Positions 1 to 12,100 of a stretch of 64,000 nucleotides of DNA are shown here, in pieces. Numbering within the stretch: position 1 is the stretch's first letter; each line of letters starts with the position of its first letter. This DNA comes from Mycoplasma bradburyae (GTDB lineage: Bacteria > Bacillota_I > Bacilli_A > Mycoplasmatales > Mycoplasmoidaceae): the NCBI RefSeq assembly GCF_024339025.1, contig NZ_CP101415.1, positions 907,446-971,445 on the forward strand, written 5' to 3'. Position numbers and translations under genes: made by a program. The notes beneath the pieces were generated by a model. That model was not told the origin of the DNA. It saw nothing but the letters and a program-made list of their open reading frames with translations, and did no database searches.

Positions 1-747
1 GAAGATCTTAGAGGTTTCTTTAGATAAAGCATCAAAATATGTTTTTAAAGTCATATCCCCTTCTTCTTGAGAAGTTGTGTTTTGCGTTGTTGCTTTAGAA
101 GCGTCTGAATCAGGGGTTATTGAGTTGCCTTCACCCGTAATTTGTTTTTTATAGTCTGTTTTATTAGCTACTGATCCTCAGATTTTGTTATCATATGTTT
201 TATTGTTGAATACGATTGTTCCTTTATGAAATGTTGCATCATTTGATAAAACATACGGAAAAACGATATCTAGACCATACTTAGAAGGATCACTTTTAAT
301 CATTTCTTTATTACTTTGGAAAAAAGCTTGAACTAATGAGTAATAAAGATTTCTATTAAACTTTTCTTGGAAACTAAACGATGTATTATTCTTAACAGCG
401 TTGATTCTATCTTCAATCGCTTTAGCTAATCCGTCAATAAACTCACCGATTTTTCCAGATATTTTTTGATCAATACTTTTCTTAAGTTCTTCAAGATTAG
501 CTGGCATTCTCGGTTGTTCTTGTGGGTTGTCAGCATTTTCTGAACCAGGTTGTTTTTCTACAACATCATCAGGATTGGGAATAGTAGGAACATTAGGATC
601 TAATGTAATATCGTGTTTGATTAAATTAAAATCGGTGTGTTTAGTGTTGTTGCTAACTACACCCCCAAGCGTTGAAACGAATAGAGTAGGAACTAATAAT
701 CCGAATTTTAAATAAATCAATCTTTTTAAATTGGTTTTATTTTTCAT
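1..747 (-). CDS. F1-like ATPase-associated subunit, MSC_0620-like (3' end beyond the window)
   Basis: The start of a gene that runs off the left edge; about 249 codons are visible. The N-terminus is a basic stretch (MKNKTNLKRLIY) followed by a hydrophobic signal or anchor segment (about residues 10-28), then a Pro/Asn/Gln-rich linker and a charged region with mixed helix. A TGA-Trp falls at 178-180. ATG at 745-747 is preferred to the TTG at 754-756, because AAAGG lies about 9 bases upstream of the ATG but abuts the TTG. It overlaps the end of the upstream gene by 11 bp, so it is translationally coupled. The assignment to the MSC_0620 family rests on position (directly after gamma- and epsilon-like genes) and on the membrane anchor, not on a diagnostic motif. 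The role is thought to be in the membrane or surface part of the F1-like X0 complex. Confidence 0.6.
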
Positions 748-1228
748 TTTTTTCAACCTTTTTCTCTACTAGGTTAAAGTTACGAATTAAGGAATAGTAG
801 TTTTTTTCTTTCCTTACCGCATTATAATCAATCAATTCTTGGAAGCTTAAACCTAAATTAATTTTAGATTCATAATATGATAATTTTTTATTAAATTCAT
901 TTATTTTATCATCATATTTTTTAACTTTAAATTTGTAATCAAGTTTGAAAGGGGTGAATTTTTCATCACTATAGATAGTTACCTTATTATTTTCAATCTT
1001 AATAAATGAACTTCTAATAATGTAATAATCTTCATCTTCTTCAATTGGGTCATAAATTTTGAAAAAGACATTTTCCATACTGATTAGAGAATTATCTTGA
1101 ATCAGTTCTCATTCATCTATCTGATTAACATTAAGCAAGAAATATCCTTGTTTATAAGTTAAGAATTTATTGTTAAATCGAATGAATTCAATTTCAGATG
1201 GAGCTGTTTTAAAATTTTGTTTTGCCAT
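737..1228 (-). CDS. F1-like ATPase epsilon-like subunit (MSC_0621 family)
   Basis: 163 aa, beginning MAKQNFKTAPSEIEF; a TGA-Trp at 1109-1111 splits the frame. A short beta-strand pattern (SSFIKIENNKVTIYSDEKF, about residues 85-105) resembles the end of the epsilon beta-sandwich in F1-ATPases, where a similar EVRPDKVTVLAD-type segment precedes the C-terminal helices. The rest is a charged helical tail ending in a Lys/Glu-rich stretch. It begins 2 bp after the gamma-like stop, and its own stop overlaps the next start, so it is tightly inside the ATPase operon. In the type 2 F1-like clusters of mycoplasmas (MSC_0618-0624 of M. mycoides) an epsilon-like gene sits at this place. Assignment is by order plus weak sequence resemblance; it is probably a cytoplasmic peripheral subunit. 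Confidence 0.65.
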
Positions 1229-1230
1229 AT

Positions 1231-2178
1231 CTATTCCATATCCCCATCGTTTGACGAATCCATTTTAACCATTGATTCGTTACTTCTTGTAAGCATTTGT
1301 AATTCTTGAATTTCAATCTCACGTTTTTGCTTCAAGATTTCACGCCTTAGATTAATCAATGTTTCATCAAGATCACTAATTGTTTTGTTGTATTTTACAA
1401 GATTGTTTTTAGCAATAATTAATGATGATTCTACTAATAAAGAAGTAACAACATTTCTTAGATAAGAATTAATTTCATTAACGATGAATTCTTGTAAATT
1501 GTTATACAATTTGTACTTATCGATATCTTCTACTAATAATGTTTCAGCTTTTTCATAATAAGAAGTATCAAGTTCGAACTCCTTAATCGGTAAGATCTTC
1601 AAGAATTTATTTTTAATCTTATTTGAATTAATTACGAAATTAATATCGATAATATCACCTGATTCAATTTTTAGACGAATGATTTCTGGTATCGTTTTAC
1701 TTAATTCTTTAAAATCATTTTCTTTATAGTGTTGAACTACTTCTAATTTATTTTTTTCACAAAAACTTTTAGCATGTTCACCAATCGTAATAAATTGATC
1801 ATTATGAACATCTTCTTGTTTTAGGATTGCTCTATCATATCTTGAGTAGTTATCAGCAGCTGCGTTTTGTGTTTCAGTTACATAAATTCACAAACGCTTT
1901 TTACTTACAAAGAACATGTCTTCAACTTTATCTAAAGTTAAGTTAATGAATTTGTTCTTAGCTAATAAAGAACTATCTTCATAAAAAGGGTTTTTTAGGT
2001 TGTATTTTTTATGCAAGATGTCTAGTAATGTTTTGGAATCGATAGCTCTTTTATAAAAATGTTCAAATCGCTTAGATAATTTAAAAATCTTAATTAGAGT
2101 AACGTCACGTTTAGATTCAACTAAGGTATGAATATTTTTTAAACTAGCTTGTTTCCGTTCGAGTTTTTTAATGTCCAT
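1231..2178 (-). CDS. F1-like ATPase gamma-like subunit (MSC_0622 family)
   Basis: 315 aa, merged across TGA-Trp at 1888-1890. The first 45 residues form a basic amphipathic helix (MDIKKLERKQASLKNIHTLV) comparable to the N-terminal helix of F1 gamma. The C-terminus is a long helix with EINSYLRNVVTSLLVESS, later YNKTISDLDETL, then KQKREIEIQELQML. This matches the gamma C-terminal pattern in which a YNKAR helix leads to the ITQEL segment. The middle is an alpha/beta region as in gamma. The protein would be the rotor shaft inside the alpha/beta-like hexamer. It starts 6 bp after the preceding stop, and its stop (1231-1233) is 2 bp before the next start. This is the most recognisable member of the cluster in the window and anchors the identification of the operon. 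Confidence 0.8.
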
Positions 2179-2184
2179 AATGAA

Positions 2185-2685
2185 CTAAGCGTTAATGATT
2201 CCTTGAGAGAAAACAACCTTTAATTGGTTGGTTTCTGGAGAACGGTAAATAATAATTCCATCAACAACTTCTACAATCTTGTTTTCATCGAATAACTGAT
2301 TATTTAACAATAAATTAAATCTTTCCACAAGAATTCTTAATTCTTCATCATTTTCTAAAGTTGATCTTAGATTCACTGCATCTGATTGAGAAGATTCAGC
2401 TGTAGTAACAATTGGAACTAATTTACTTCAAGAAAAACGAGCATTGCGTGTTCAAGAAATAATTAGATCATCAAAAACAATTTCTCAACGATTGGTAATT
2501 GCATCTTTAATTTTTTCAATAAAGGTTTTAGCTTGAACTGAATTTTCAGATGTATTAGTTTGCAATAATGATGTGTTAAATAATTGCGAGAATTCTACAA
2601 AATCCTTGTGTTGAACTAATGAAGGATAATTTGTTTGTACAAGATCTTCTTGAATTTGATCTGTTTTTTTATTTTTGTTTTTCAT
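2185..2685 (-). CDS. F1-like ATPase-associated protein (MSC_0623 family)
   Basis: 166 aa, merged across TGA-Trp at 2485, 2452 and 2428. It starts MKNKNKKTDQIQEDLVQ and has no signal peptide or membrane segment, so it is probably cytoplasmic. The C-terminal third has alternating strand and helix (VEVVDGIIIYRSPETNQLKV). The start codon overlaps the stop of the membrane gene upstream in a TAATG junction, so translation is coupled. I see no catalytic motif. It is named by its position between the multi-spanning membrane gene and the gamma-like gene, the place of MSC_0623 in the type 2 F1-like clusters. It could be a stator or adaptor joining the F1-like head to the membrane part (inference). Confidence 0.6.
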
Positions 2686-4391
2686 TATGAATTAACTCCT
2701 GAGTAATTATTTATTTCTTGATTTAGTTCTTCTTGTTGCTGTGGCACTGTTTTTGTTGAACTATCTTGATCTGTTGTTTGTTGGTCGATTTTTGATTCTT
2801 TAGTATTTTCTGATTTTATTTTTGGTTTGTTATTAAAGATATTACTCTTATTAACAAAGAAGTATATGAAGTAAATACTTGCTATTACATATATAAAGTT
2901 AATACTTAAAACAACTATAAGTAACGCATATAAGATTTGGTTAATTGTTAGATCTGAATTTAATGAGTTTAAAGTAAAGTTTTGATTGTTAGTTAATGTG
3001 TTATTGAATGTAATTAAAAATACACTAGCCACAATAAAGATTGATACTAAACTTAAACCGATTATGATACCAGCTGATTGCTTATTAGAACTTATTAAGT
3101 AAGTCAAGATAACTAATAAGGTAATTAAAGTAATTATTAATAATCCTGTGTATGCATTAGCTGTATTGAAGTTGGTTCTATCGAAATCAGATGATAAAAA
3201 AACTGCTCAAAATAATAATAAAGAACCTGAATGGTAAATATTATTAACAACAGGAGTTTTGTTTCTTCTAATAACAAAGAAGTAAACACCTCAATAAACT
3301 AAGAATAACAATACACCAACTACTCAGAATCAATCAGTTGATAAATCAATTTTTGGCGTATCAATAACATCGGTATTTGGATATTTACCTAATGCTAATA
3401 TTTTGATAATACCAAACACTAATGTTGTAAGGATTACGAAACAAAAGCCCATTGTTCCATAAGCCTTATTTTTTAAATCGTCATTAATTAATTTAACAAA
3501 AATTAATCTTAGGTTAAGTAATGTATATAAGTTAGAAGTAATAAATAATGCGATTGATAAAGTTATTAAAACGAATAACAATAAAACTCTTTCAGGGAAC
3601 AATCCTGATGTTAATGAGTTAATGAAATTAATAACTTTGTTGTCATTAAAGATGATATTAGCATCTTTACTACCTTTAATAAGTTGATCCAAGAAAATAA
3701 ATAAAATAATTCAACTTAGTAATTTAGCACTATAAGAAATAAGAATGAAGTAAAGATTTTTAGTGCTGATTGGTTGAATCTTTTTATTTAAAATGTATCC
3801 AACTATTCAATATACATAGTTCAGAATTACCAATAATATATTTAATGAACATACTCCTAATACAGATGATAAGCTTGCTTTGTTGTTAATTCATCCTAAA
3901 AGTAATGCACCACTAATAATACTGAATGATAAATATATTGAGAATCAAATTGAATAAAGTTTGATTCTGTGATTAATTGAACTTACGTTTTGGTAGTTTC
4001 ATCAAAGTGATGTAATAAAAACTAAATATAACCCTATAAGCCTTAATAGGATAAAGAAGTTAATACTTTGATATGTCGGATTTTGGAATTGAAATAAAGC
4101 CGTAATCGGATAACGATTAGGATCAAGCGTGGTCATTATCGGCTTAGTTGCATCCATAGTTGATCTAATTGGCATGTAATTTACCAAGAACAATCGGTCA
4201 GGAGCCATTATAAATCCAACACTGAACGCAAATAATACTAAAAAGATTAGCGATCGATAAAACAAAACCATTTTTACATTTTGTTTTATCGAGACAACAT
4301 CAGATTTTAATTCATAAAATGTATTGTTGTCTGGTATCTTAAATAATCTTTTAATCTTATCTAAATTAATTGATAGTTTTTTAACAGACAT
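2685..4391 (-). CDS. Multi-spanning F1-like ATPase-associated membrane protein (MSC_0624 family)
   Basis: 568 aa, merged across TGA-Trp near 3330 and 4003. A cytoplasmic N-terminus of about 45 residues (MSVKKLSINLDKIKRLFKIP) is followed by roughly ten or more hydrophobic helices spread along the protein, such as FYRSLIFLVLFAFSVGFIMA near residue 50 and IIGLSLVSIFIVASVFLITF near residue 440. It ends in a soluble Gln/Glu/Ser-rich tail of about 50 residues. In type 2 F1-like X0 ATPases the equivalent gene encodes the polytopic membrane part, proposed to replace F0. No F0 a- or c-subunit motif is seen. It is the first gene of the ATPase operon visible here, and the stop overlaps the next start. 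A 27-bp hairpin lies about 50 bp upstream of the start. Confidence 0.7.
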
Positions 4392-4439
4392 TTAGATATC
4401 TACTAATAAGCTCATCGTGATCAATCTTCACATTTTAGT

Positions 4440-4466
4440 GAAATGTTGGATCTCACCCAACATTTC
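4440..4466. promoter_or_regulatory. Perfect 10-bp hairpin in the leader of the F1-like ATPase operon; 4392-4713 otherwise non-coding
   Basis: GAAATGTTGG at 4440-4449 pairs perfectly with CCAACATTTC at 4457-4466 across a 7-base loop. It lies 49 bp upstream of the start at 4391 on the transcribed strand. There is no T-run after it on the minus strand, so it is not a classical terminator. It could be an operator palindrome, an mRNA-stabilising or attenuating stem-loop, or an RNase target. The rest of 4392-4713 is AT-rich with no plausible gene on either strand; AT-rich promoter-like segments lie around 4470-4520. Confidence 0.5.
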
Positions 4467-4713
4467 AATATAGGCTTGTTAGTTATTTATATCTTATAAA
4501 TTCTAACCGAATATAATAATTATTACAACTAAAAGGGCTATTCTAAAAGATTTTGGTTTTAATAATTATTATCTTAAAGCAACTATCCATATATAAATTT
4601 TAATATACTAACAAACAAAATTAAGCATTTATTTGTAAATATAGAAATATTCATAATTGTTAGTCTAATAAAGATAACAAAATGTTTAAAGTAGAGTTAT
4701 TGCTTATAAATAA

Positions 4714-4751
4714 AAATAAAATCTGATTTATTTAAGAATCAGATTTTATTT
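4714..4751. terminator. Intrinsic terminator after the 281-aa membrane protein gene
   Basis: AAATAAAATCTGATT (4714-4728) pairs with AATCAGATTTTATTT (4737-4751) across an 8-base loop. On the minus strand the stem lies 13 bp after the stop of the gene ending at 4764 and is followed by a T-rich run. The A/T flanks would let it act in both directions. It separates the surface-protein block from the ATPase operon, implying that the ATPase genes have their own promoter. Confidence 0.7.
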
Positions 4752-4763
4752 AACTTTTTTGTT

Positions 4764-5609
4764 TTATCTCTTTGTTGGTGATGATGGTTGATTTATTAAA
4801 CTGCGTTTAGTGGCTGGATGAGTAGGTCCTGCTGTAATTTGAACGCGTTTAGGTTCAATATTTTTTATTAAAGTTTGGGTAGTTGTTACAACTGTTTTTT
4901 TAAGAACTTGCTGATTTTGTTGCGTTTTATTAATTTGAGGGTTGTTATTGATTAATGGTTTAGGTTGTTGAGGTTGAGGTACTTGTTGAGGTTTAGGAGC
5001 AACTTTTTCTATTGTTTTTTGTTGTTGAATAATAGCTAGTGAGTTATTGTTATTTTTTCTTAAGTTTGCTATTTCTTGATTTAATAAATTAATTTTATTG
5101 AGATTTTCCTGATTAGTTCTATTTAAGTTATCTAGTTTTAAATTGAATTGTTCTGATTCTTCTAACATTTCTTGATATTTGATAAAGAATAACTCAAGTT
5201 TTTTGTTTCTATTTTTGAAGTCTTTAATAACTAGGATAATAGATACAACTAATAAGGCGATTCCAGCAATTATCAGGATGCTGCCAAAAGCCAGCATTAC
5301 ATACGAAATTTTGGTAAGCTCATTTTTGAAAATCTCACCGAAATTAGACATCTCAGCACCATTAACTTCTGTTAGGTCAAGAACTCTTTGAGTAATCGAA
5401 CCAATCACGTAAGAAATTAATCATGCACCAATCCATACAGCTATTATCCCTGTAATTGATAAGATGATCGGTAGAATGCCAATTCTTCTTCTTATTTTAT
5501 CTTTTTCAAAATCAGAACTTACTTCTTCTTGTTCTACTTCGCTACTTTGAACTTCTTGTTCTTCAATAGCTATTTCTTCATTTTCTTTATTAACTTTTTT
5601 TGATTTCAC
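4764..5609 (-). CDS. Two-TM membrane protein with coiled coil and Gln/Pro-rich cytoplasmic tail
   Basis: 281 aa, merged across TGA-Trp at 5421-5423. Start is GTG at 5607-5609 with TTAGGTAT upstream. An acidic Glu/Ser-rich N-terminus (about 45 residues, ending KDKIRRRIGIL) leads to TM1 (PIILSITGIIAVWIGA), a short loop, and TM2 (SYVMLAFGSILIIAGIALLV, about residues 110-135). A predicted coiled coil follows (FFIKYQEMLEESEQFNLKLD onward), then a Gln/Pro/Asn-rich tail (KPQQVPQPQQPKP) that ends in basic residues. Both termini should be cytoplasmic. The family is not recognised. The 299-aa protein at 17604-18503 has the same architecture, so the two bracket this surface block; both could be scaffold proteins like the proline/glutamine-rich cytadherence accessory proteins of the pneumoniae group (inference). 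Confidence 0.7.
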
Positions 5610-5709
5610 TTTTTATAAAATACCTAATTACACAATTTTATTATAATAGTCAACTAAACCTAAACTAACGTGATTTATTATAAATTTATTTAAAATAAAG
5701 CACAAAAAA

Positions 5710-5738
5710 AACGTTATCAAACTAAAAATGATAACGTT
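5710..5738 (-). terminator. Intrinsic terminator after the 1095-aa surface protein gene
   Basis: AACGTTATCA (5710-5719) pairs with TGATAACGTT (5729-5738) around a 9-base loop. On the minus strand it is followed directly by a run of seven or eight T. It lies 16 bp downstream of the stop at 5754-5756. This ends the 14919-to-5754 transcription unit. Confidence 0.85.
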
Positions 5739-5753
5739 CTTTTTATTTTTTTA

Positions 5754-8700
5754 TTAACCTCTATAAGCCTTTAAATGGTCTAGTGAGTCAAAGTATAATG
5801 TTCTTCCGTCTTGTAATTTAAGTGGGTATAAAGTAAATACAGTATTTTTAATTTTAGTTGTTGTATTTTGGTCGATGTAGAATTTGTAGTTTTCATCAAC
5901 TTTAGGTTTAAGTTCGATTAATGCTCTATTTTTAGCTTCTTTTTCAAGTCTTGAAAGGTTCTTGTAATTTCCTCTAACTAAACCTAGTTTTTGGTTAGTA
6001 GCATTGTTGTAATACAAAACGATTTCGTAGTTATTATCAACATTTGCTTTATTTGAAAACTGACCAATAAAGTATTTTGTTAATTCTCGGCTTTGAATTG
6101 AATCAAAGAATAAACTGTGTTTGTCAGAAGAACCATCAATCGATAGATTGATATCAGTTCCAGTTATATCGTAATACTTACCATATCTTAATTCAGTAAA
6201 TGTATTAATGCCACCTTGTAAAACTAGAAGGTTGTTTGGATCAGTAACAATTTGATCACCACTCTTAGTTATCGAATCGCTAGATAATCTACTAAGCGCT
6301 TCTTGGTAAAATTTCCACATATAAGTGATTGGGAATCAAGTATTGTTATCAGTTACCAAAGTTGCGAATTGATCTTGATCAATACCTTTAGGTAAGATAG
6401 GTAGATTAATTTTGTTATTAGTTTGATATTCCGCTTTTAATTCAACTTGGTTGTTATTCGAATTAAGTTCCAAGTATTTTTGATATTTTAGATCATAACT
6501 ATAAGCAGATAAATCAATACCATCAACTTTGTAGTGATTCGATAAATTAGTTAAAGAATTGTGTAACTGATCTAAAGGTAAGCGAGTTAATGTAGATAAT
6601 AACGCTTGTTTAAAGTTGTTTTGGTTAGATCCTAGACTTTGAATTAATAAATTCTTTTTATCAGAACTTAAATCAATTTCAAATAAAGGTTGCTTGTTAG
6701 TTCCATATGTAAGAACTGGTTTGATGTCTTTAGCATAAAATACATGTTGAGTTAAGAAGTTAGTGTTGTAAGCGCTTGATAAGTTGATTGAATTGTAACT
6801 TAAATTCGAATTAGCTTGCAATAAATCATTAAACGTATTTACATAATCAACAAAGCGGTTATCACGACCGTTACCTAAACTGAATGTAGCTACAGTTTTG
6901 TCATAGAATTGAGCAAACTTATTAACTTGAGATTTAGCAACATTTAAGAAGTTTTCATCTAATATTTTGTTTAATGAACTGAAATTACTCAAGCCTGATA
7001 GGATAGCATAAGTAGAAGCTCCATTAATATAAGATTGACTTAAATAAGATTTATAGAATTCTGAATTAGGGTTAATAGCAAAATTATTATTACCAGAATA
7101 GTTTAAACCAAATTTTTCAGATATTTTTCTAATGAATTCTTCTTTGTTAGTAATAGCTTGATTATCTAATTTTCAATCAACATCAACATTTAAGTAAAGT
7201 TTTCTGTTTTCAGCTGAAATTCTATAAGATTCTCAATAACCTGGTAAGAATGTTAATTTAGAAGCTCAAGAATCTCATCTTCTACCCGGATTTTTAATAT
7301 CAGCAACAAGACCAGCAGCATTTCTTCTATTAGTAGTTAGATCAAAAATATCAGCACCTACATGAAGGGTATCGTTACTAATACCAACACTTTCTGGATA
7401 TGTTCCATAAACTTTGTTAGCATTTTCTAAATTACCAAATCCAAAGTAGTAAGGCGAGTTTTGAATAAAGCCGTCTTTATTAAAATTACCAGCATTTAAT
7501 CATCAAGAATTATTACTAAATGTGTCGTGGTAAATAAATACTTTATTTGTATGACTTCCGTTATAGTTATCCTTGGCAATATATGGATCACCATGAACGG
7601 TATAACCGTATAAGTTACCCTTATAGATTAATCCGATATTTTTACCAAATAGTTCAACACCATCTTTAGTAACAAATGAACGGTTTTTAATATATGCGTG
7701 AGTTTTTAAAAATTCTTTATCTAATAGTTTAGCAACTTCAGTATCAGATTTATTACGCCCTATTGATTCATAATTAGCAATTAAAGGTTTTAAATTATCT
7801 TGCTCTTGGTTAAGTCCTAAACCATAATTACTTACTGAACTATCTAATGAGGTAGTTGAAGGGATGATTGAACCTTGATTATTTCTTTGATATCTAGAAT
7901 TTAATTGAACTGAATCAAAGTTTTTACTAACAAAATCAGGTGAAGATATTTTTTGTAAGTTAGCGATCAGATCATTAACACTAAAACCTTGATTAACTAC
8001 TAATTTATCAGAAATACTTACATTGTTTCAATCCTGATTTTGATCTTTAAACCCAATTCCGAAGTATTTATCAAACCCATAATTAGGAGCAGTTGGGTAA
8101 TCTAAATAAATACCTGAACGTTGTTGAACGTCGATTGCTGTTTTTGGTAAGCTAATTGTTGGTAAAAATGAAGACTGACTAAAGATATCATTTGTTTTTT
8201 GATTAAACAATTGATTAATTTTTTGGTCGAAAGCTCTACCTAAATTAGCATCAGAACTTAATGTAAAATTACCTTGATCACTGAAAACAGCAGATGATTT
8301 ACTTAACGAAACGTAAGTTGAGTTATTTTTATCATTGCTATATGGAATGTAGTAATCTAATGAGAACTTATCATCACCATTAATTGCTTGGTTAATTACG
8401 AACTCTTTAAACTTATTAATATCGTTTTTATTTAATGGATTGAAGTAATGATTTTGACCGTTTTTATCCTTAAAAACATAATAAGCTATTGAATTTTCGC
8501 TAATATTGTTCCAGAAATTATTCTTTAATTCATCTAAAGAATCATATAATTTATCACCGCTACCATAAGCGTATTTTTTGATTAGTTTATATTCTGGTAA
8601 TAAACTAGCAGCAGCTTGCTCGTTAGTTAATAATTCACCGTTAGCGCCAATATAAGCATCACTTAATTTATTTTGATCAAACGGCTTAATTTGGTTACTT

Positions 8701-9041
8701 GTCAGATCAACAATCCCTTTTTCACGATCAGCATAACTAGCAGACAAATCCCCAATAAATTTATTTAAATCAGGATTAGGTTTTCTTGGATCGATCTTGT
8801 CATTAAAACCTTCATTCGTAGAAGTAACTAGGTTCGAATTAGATTGAATTATCGAAGTTAGTTTGTTATCAGAATCAATTGTTGCGCTTATTGAAGCTCC
8901 GATAATACCTGAAATTAAACCAGCAGAAGCAAAAGCAACAGCACCATATAGTAATTGCTTTTTCATTCTGATTGATAGACTCTTTTTTAATTTAGCTAGC
9001 TTAGCTAATTTAGCTTTGTTATTCATAGGTTGATCCGCCAT
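5754..9041 (-). CDS. Large N-terminally anchored surface protein (1095 aa), unknown family
   Basis: One uninterrupted frame when TGA is Trp (many in 6990-8030, all checked). A basic N-terminus with KLAKLAKLKK precedes one hydrophobic segment (LYGAVAFASAGLISGIIGAS, about residues 31-52) without a lipobox Cys, so it is probably an anchor with the remaining ~1040 residues outside. The ectodomain is rich in Asn, Ser, Tyr and Trp and looks globular rather than repetitive. Short aromatic elements recur: GQNHYFNPLNKNDI (about residue 190) and GRTLYFDSLDHLKAYRG at the very C-terminus. Similar elements occur in the neighbouring lipoprotein. No protease or adhesin motif was recognised; in particular no GTGW-type serine protease signature of the MIP family. 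It starts 70 bp after the lipoprotein gene, in the same transcription unit. Confidence 0.75.
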
Positions 9042-9110
9042 AGTCTTGATAATCTAAGATTATAAAATATTTAACGAAATATTTAAAGTATATAGCATAT
9101 AATTTTTATC

Positions 9111-12100
9111 TTACATTCATTGGTCGATGTAGTTATGAGCATCTCTTAATGATAAGAAGAAGATAGTTTTTTTAAGTTTTTGATCAAATACACTGAACAA
9201 TTCTGAACGATAAATTAATTTTGTTCTAGAACCTACAGAATCTAAATAAACAGTTTTTCTAGCTTTTAGCAATTCGTTGAATTTAGCTTTTAATGTATCG
9301 TGACTTGCTGAAGCATCATTGTTGTTATAGAAAATAAATTCTGTTGAATTTAAACCAAATTTACCCATTCCTTTAGCTACACCAATTTTAGTTTCAGGAT
9401 CATAGCTAACGATTTCAGTGATTTTAATGTTCTTACTAGGTTGATATAAATAACCACCAGCTTCATTACTCGGAACTTGAACTAGTGTTCAATTTTGGGC
9501 TTTGTTTAATTCATCTCTTACAACAACTGCTGATAAATTGTTTTTATTTGAAATATAGCTACCATTTAAAGAAGTTGATACAGTGTGAGGAATAGTAATT
9601 AATGAATTAGATAGTAATGTCGCTAATAAGTTTTGGTAAAGATCAATTAAATTACTTGAAGCATAAACACCAGCAACACTTGAACCTCTTGTAGGTTTGT
9701 GTAATGAATAAATCTTATTAACATTATTTATATAAGCTTTATCCATAGCATATAGATTTTTATTTTCTAACCATTCAGTAATTTGCAGATCTTTTATCTT
9801 ATCAATATCAGTTGGTGAATATTGTTTTTGATTGTAGTATAAGAACGATGCGTTTTGCGGTCTTGTGATTTGAATCGGCTTAATTAATTTAATATCTTTA
9901 ATAGTTCTTTCTTTTAAAGTTTTTAAACCTAATAATCAAGTTTTCTTATAACCACCAGTCCATACATATTGAACTTGACCAATTTGGAACACGTAGTAGT
10001 ATTCTTCTTCTGTTGGAAAGAAAACATTTACCAATAAAACAGCAATGTGCATAGCCACTGTTAATCCATAGAAAACAGGAGATAAAGCACCAACTATTGC
10101 AGTACCTTTTTTAATAAATGAAGTAAATTCACCAGCTAAAGATAAAGAAACAGAAATAGTTGAAGCAGCTGTTTGTAATCCAGCAATAACTAAATCCTTA
10201 GTACGGTTTAATACACTTGGACTATTTATTAAAGTATTAACTGTTACAGCAGAACTTAAAATTGTTGCAAAACCTTCAAGTACTGAACTAATTACAAAAA
10301 CTGTTTGTAATTTTTTCTGATCTTTTTGTAATTTTTCAAGAGCACTTAATTCATTAACATTAACTTCTTTTGGATTTTGAAGAATTGCAGGAGATCCTGC
10401 TTTCTTAGAAGTTGAAAATGTTTCTGAATTATTAATAACAACTTTATTAGCGTTTTCATTACTATTACTAGTTGAGGGTTGTTCTGAGTCATCTTCTACT
10501 AATCTAGTTGATGATCTTAGTGATAAACTTGCAGATCTAGCTTCTGGTTTGTTATTAATTACAGAAGGAAACTGTTGCATGTAAGTTAGATACAAATCAA
10601 CATAGTGATCACTTGATAAAGATTTTACAAAAGTACTTACTTGAGATAAATATTCTTCAGCTTTTTTAAGATCAGTTTTTTGAACTTCTTTTATTTTTCT
10701 GTATAAATTACGAATGTAAATAACTGTTCCAAAATCAACATTAATACCTTGTAAGTATTCTAAAACATTCTTAGGGATATCAGCAAATAGTTCTCTTACT
10801 TTTGGTCTTTGGGTTGGAACATCTCTTAAAACTAATGGAATTTCGTTTTTAATAGTTTCAATAGCACTAGTTTGTAAAAATTGGTTACGAATTCATTTTA
10901 AGCTAAAAGCATCTTGGAAAGCATTAATAATTCTTAATGTATTTTCATCAAGATTATTTTGCATTAATGAACTTGGACTAAATCCAGCTACGAATAATGC
11001 TTGAGTTAGGTTTTGAGATGATAATAATCATCAAATAGCTGAAAGAGCTGGTCAACTATTTTTGATTTTAGTTTCAATTTCATGAATTTGTTTATCGCCA
11101 AATAGATTTATCCCTTTGATTGTATCTATTAAACCTTGTTCATTTAAAATCGCACCTGGTGTTGCAGCAACTATATTAGATAACATTAGCATTGTCATAA
11201 ATATAGTTAAATTTGAAAATTGATCATATAAGTTTGGTAATAAGTTTTCAAGACTAGCTGATACATCAAAGTCGTTGTTACCAATACCAAAATAAACTTT
11301 AAATGAGAATGGGTTTCCGTTTAAATCTTTATTAGCAAGAATATCGAAACCACTTGGTTTAGCATAACTATTAATTAGTTGTAATGTACTATCAATTTTA
11401 TCTGATAACTTAATAAAGAAATCTTTTAATAAGAAAATTAGTTGTTCTTTTGCCTTATTAGCAATTAAACTATCTAATAAGTAAGAATATAAGATAGGGA
11501 TTTTATAGAACGAACTAAAACGTTTAGCTTTATTAAATTTAGCTACAGTATCTAATAAACCTTTATAAAGTTCAGGTTGTTGAATTTTTAGTTGATAAAT
11601 GAAATCTGCTCAAGCTAAATTAAGTTTTAAATTATTAGAATACTGTGCTGTTCTTAATTCTTGTTCGCTATAAGGGAAATAAAAAATAAAATCTTTGGTT
11701 TCAAGGTTTCTATTTAATACTTTAATTTCTTTTTCATCACCAATGCTAATTTCACCCAATAAGAAGTCAAATCCTGACGTAACTATATCAGATGAAATAG
11801 AACGATATAAACCAATTGGTAAAGTAGTAGTCTTTGTTCAATTAGCTGGATTTGTTATCGTGTTAATATCTGCATTACCTTGGAATAATAACGGACCATA
11901 AAAATTATAGTTATCATCTTCAGAAGTATCTACAAAATATTGTGAAGCGTTGTTATTAGCGCTTACTCTTTGATAATGAACCGGAATATCTTTAGCAGGA
12001 ACATTACTTTTGATTTGTTGAACTGTATCACTTAAATTTAATGAAGGATCTACATTAATAGTAGTTGTTATATCGCCTTTGTTAATTTCAACCTGTAGTT

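Noticed and set aside
4440..4466. T-box or other known riboswitch
   Set aside because: Only a single stem is present, with no T-box sequence or further conserved structure.
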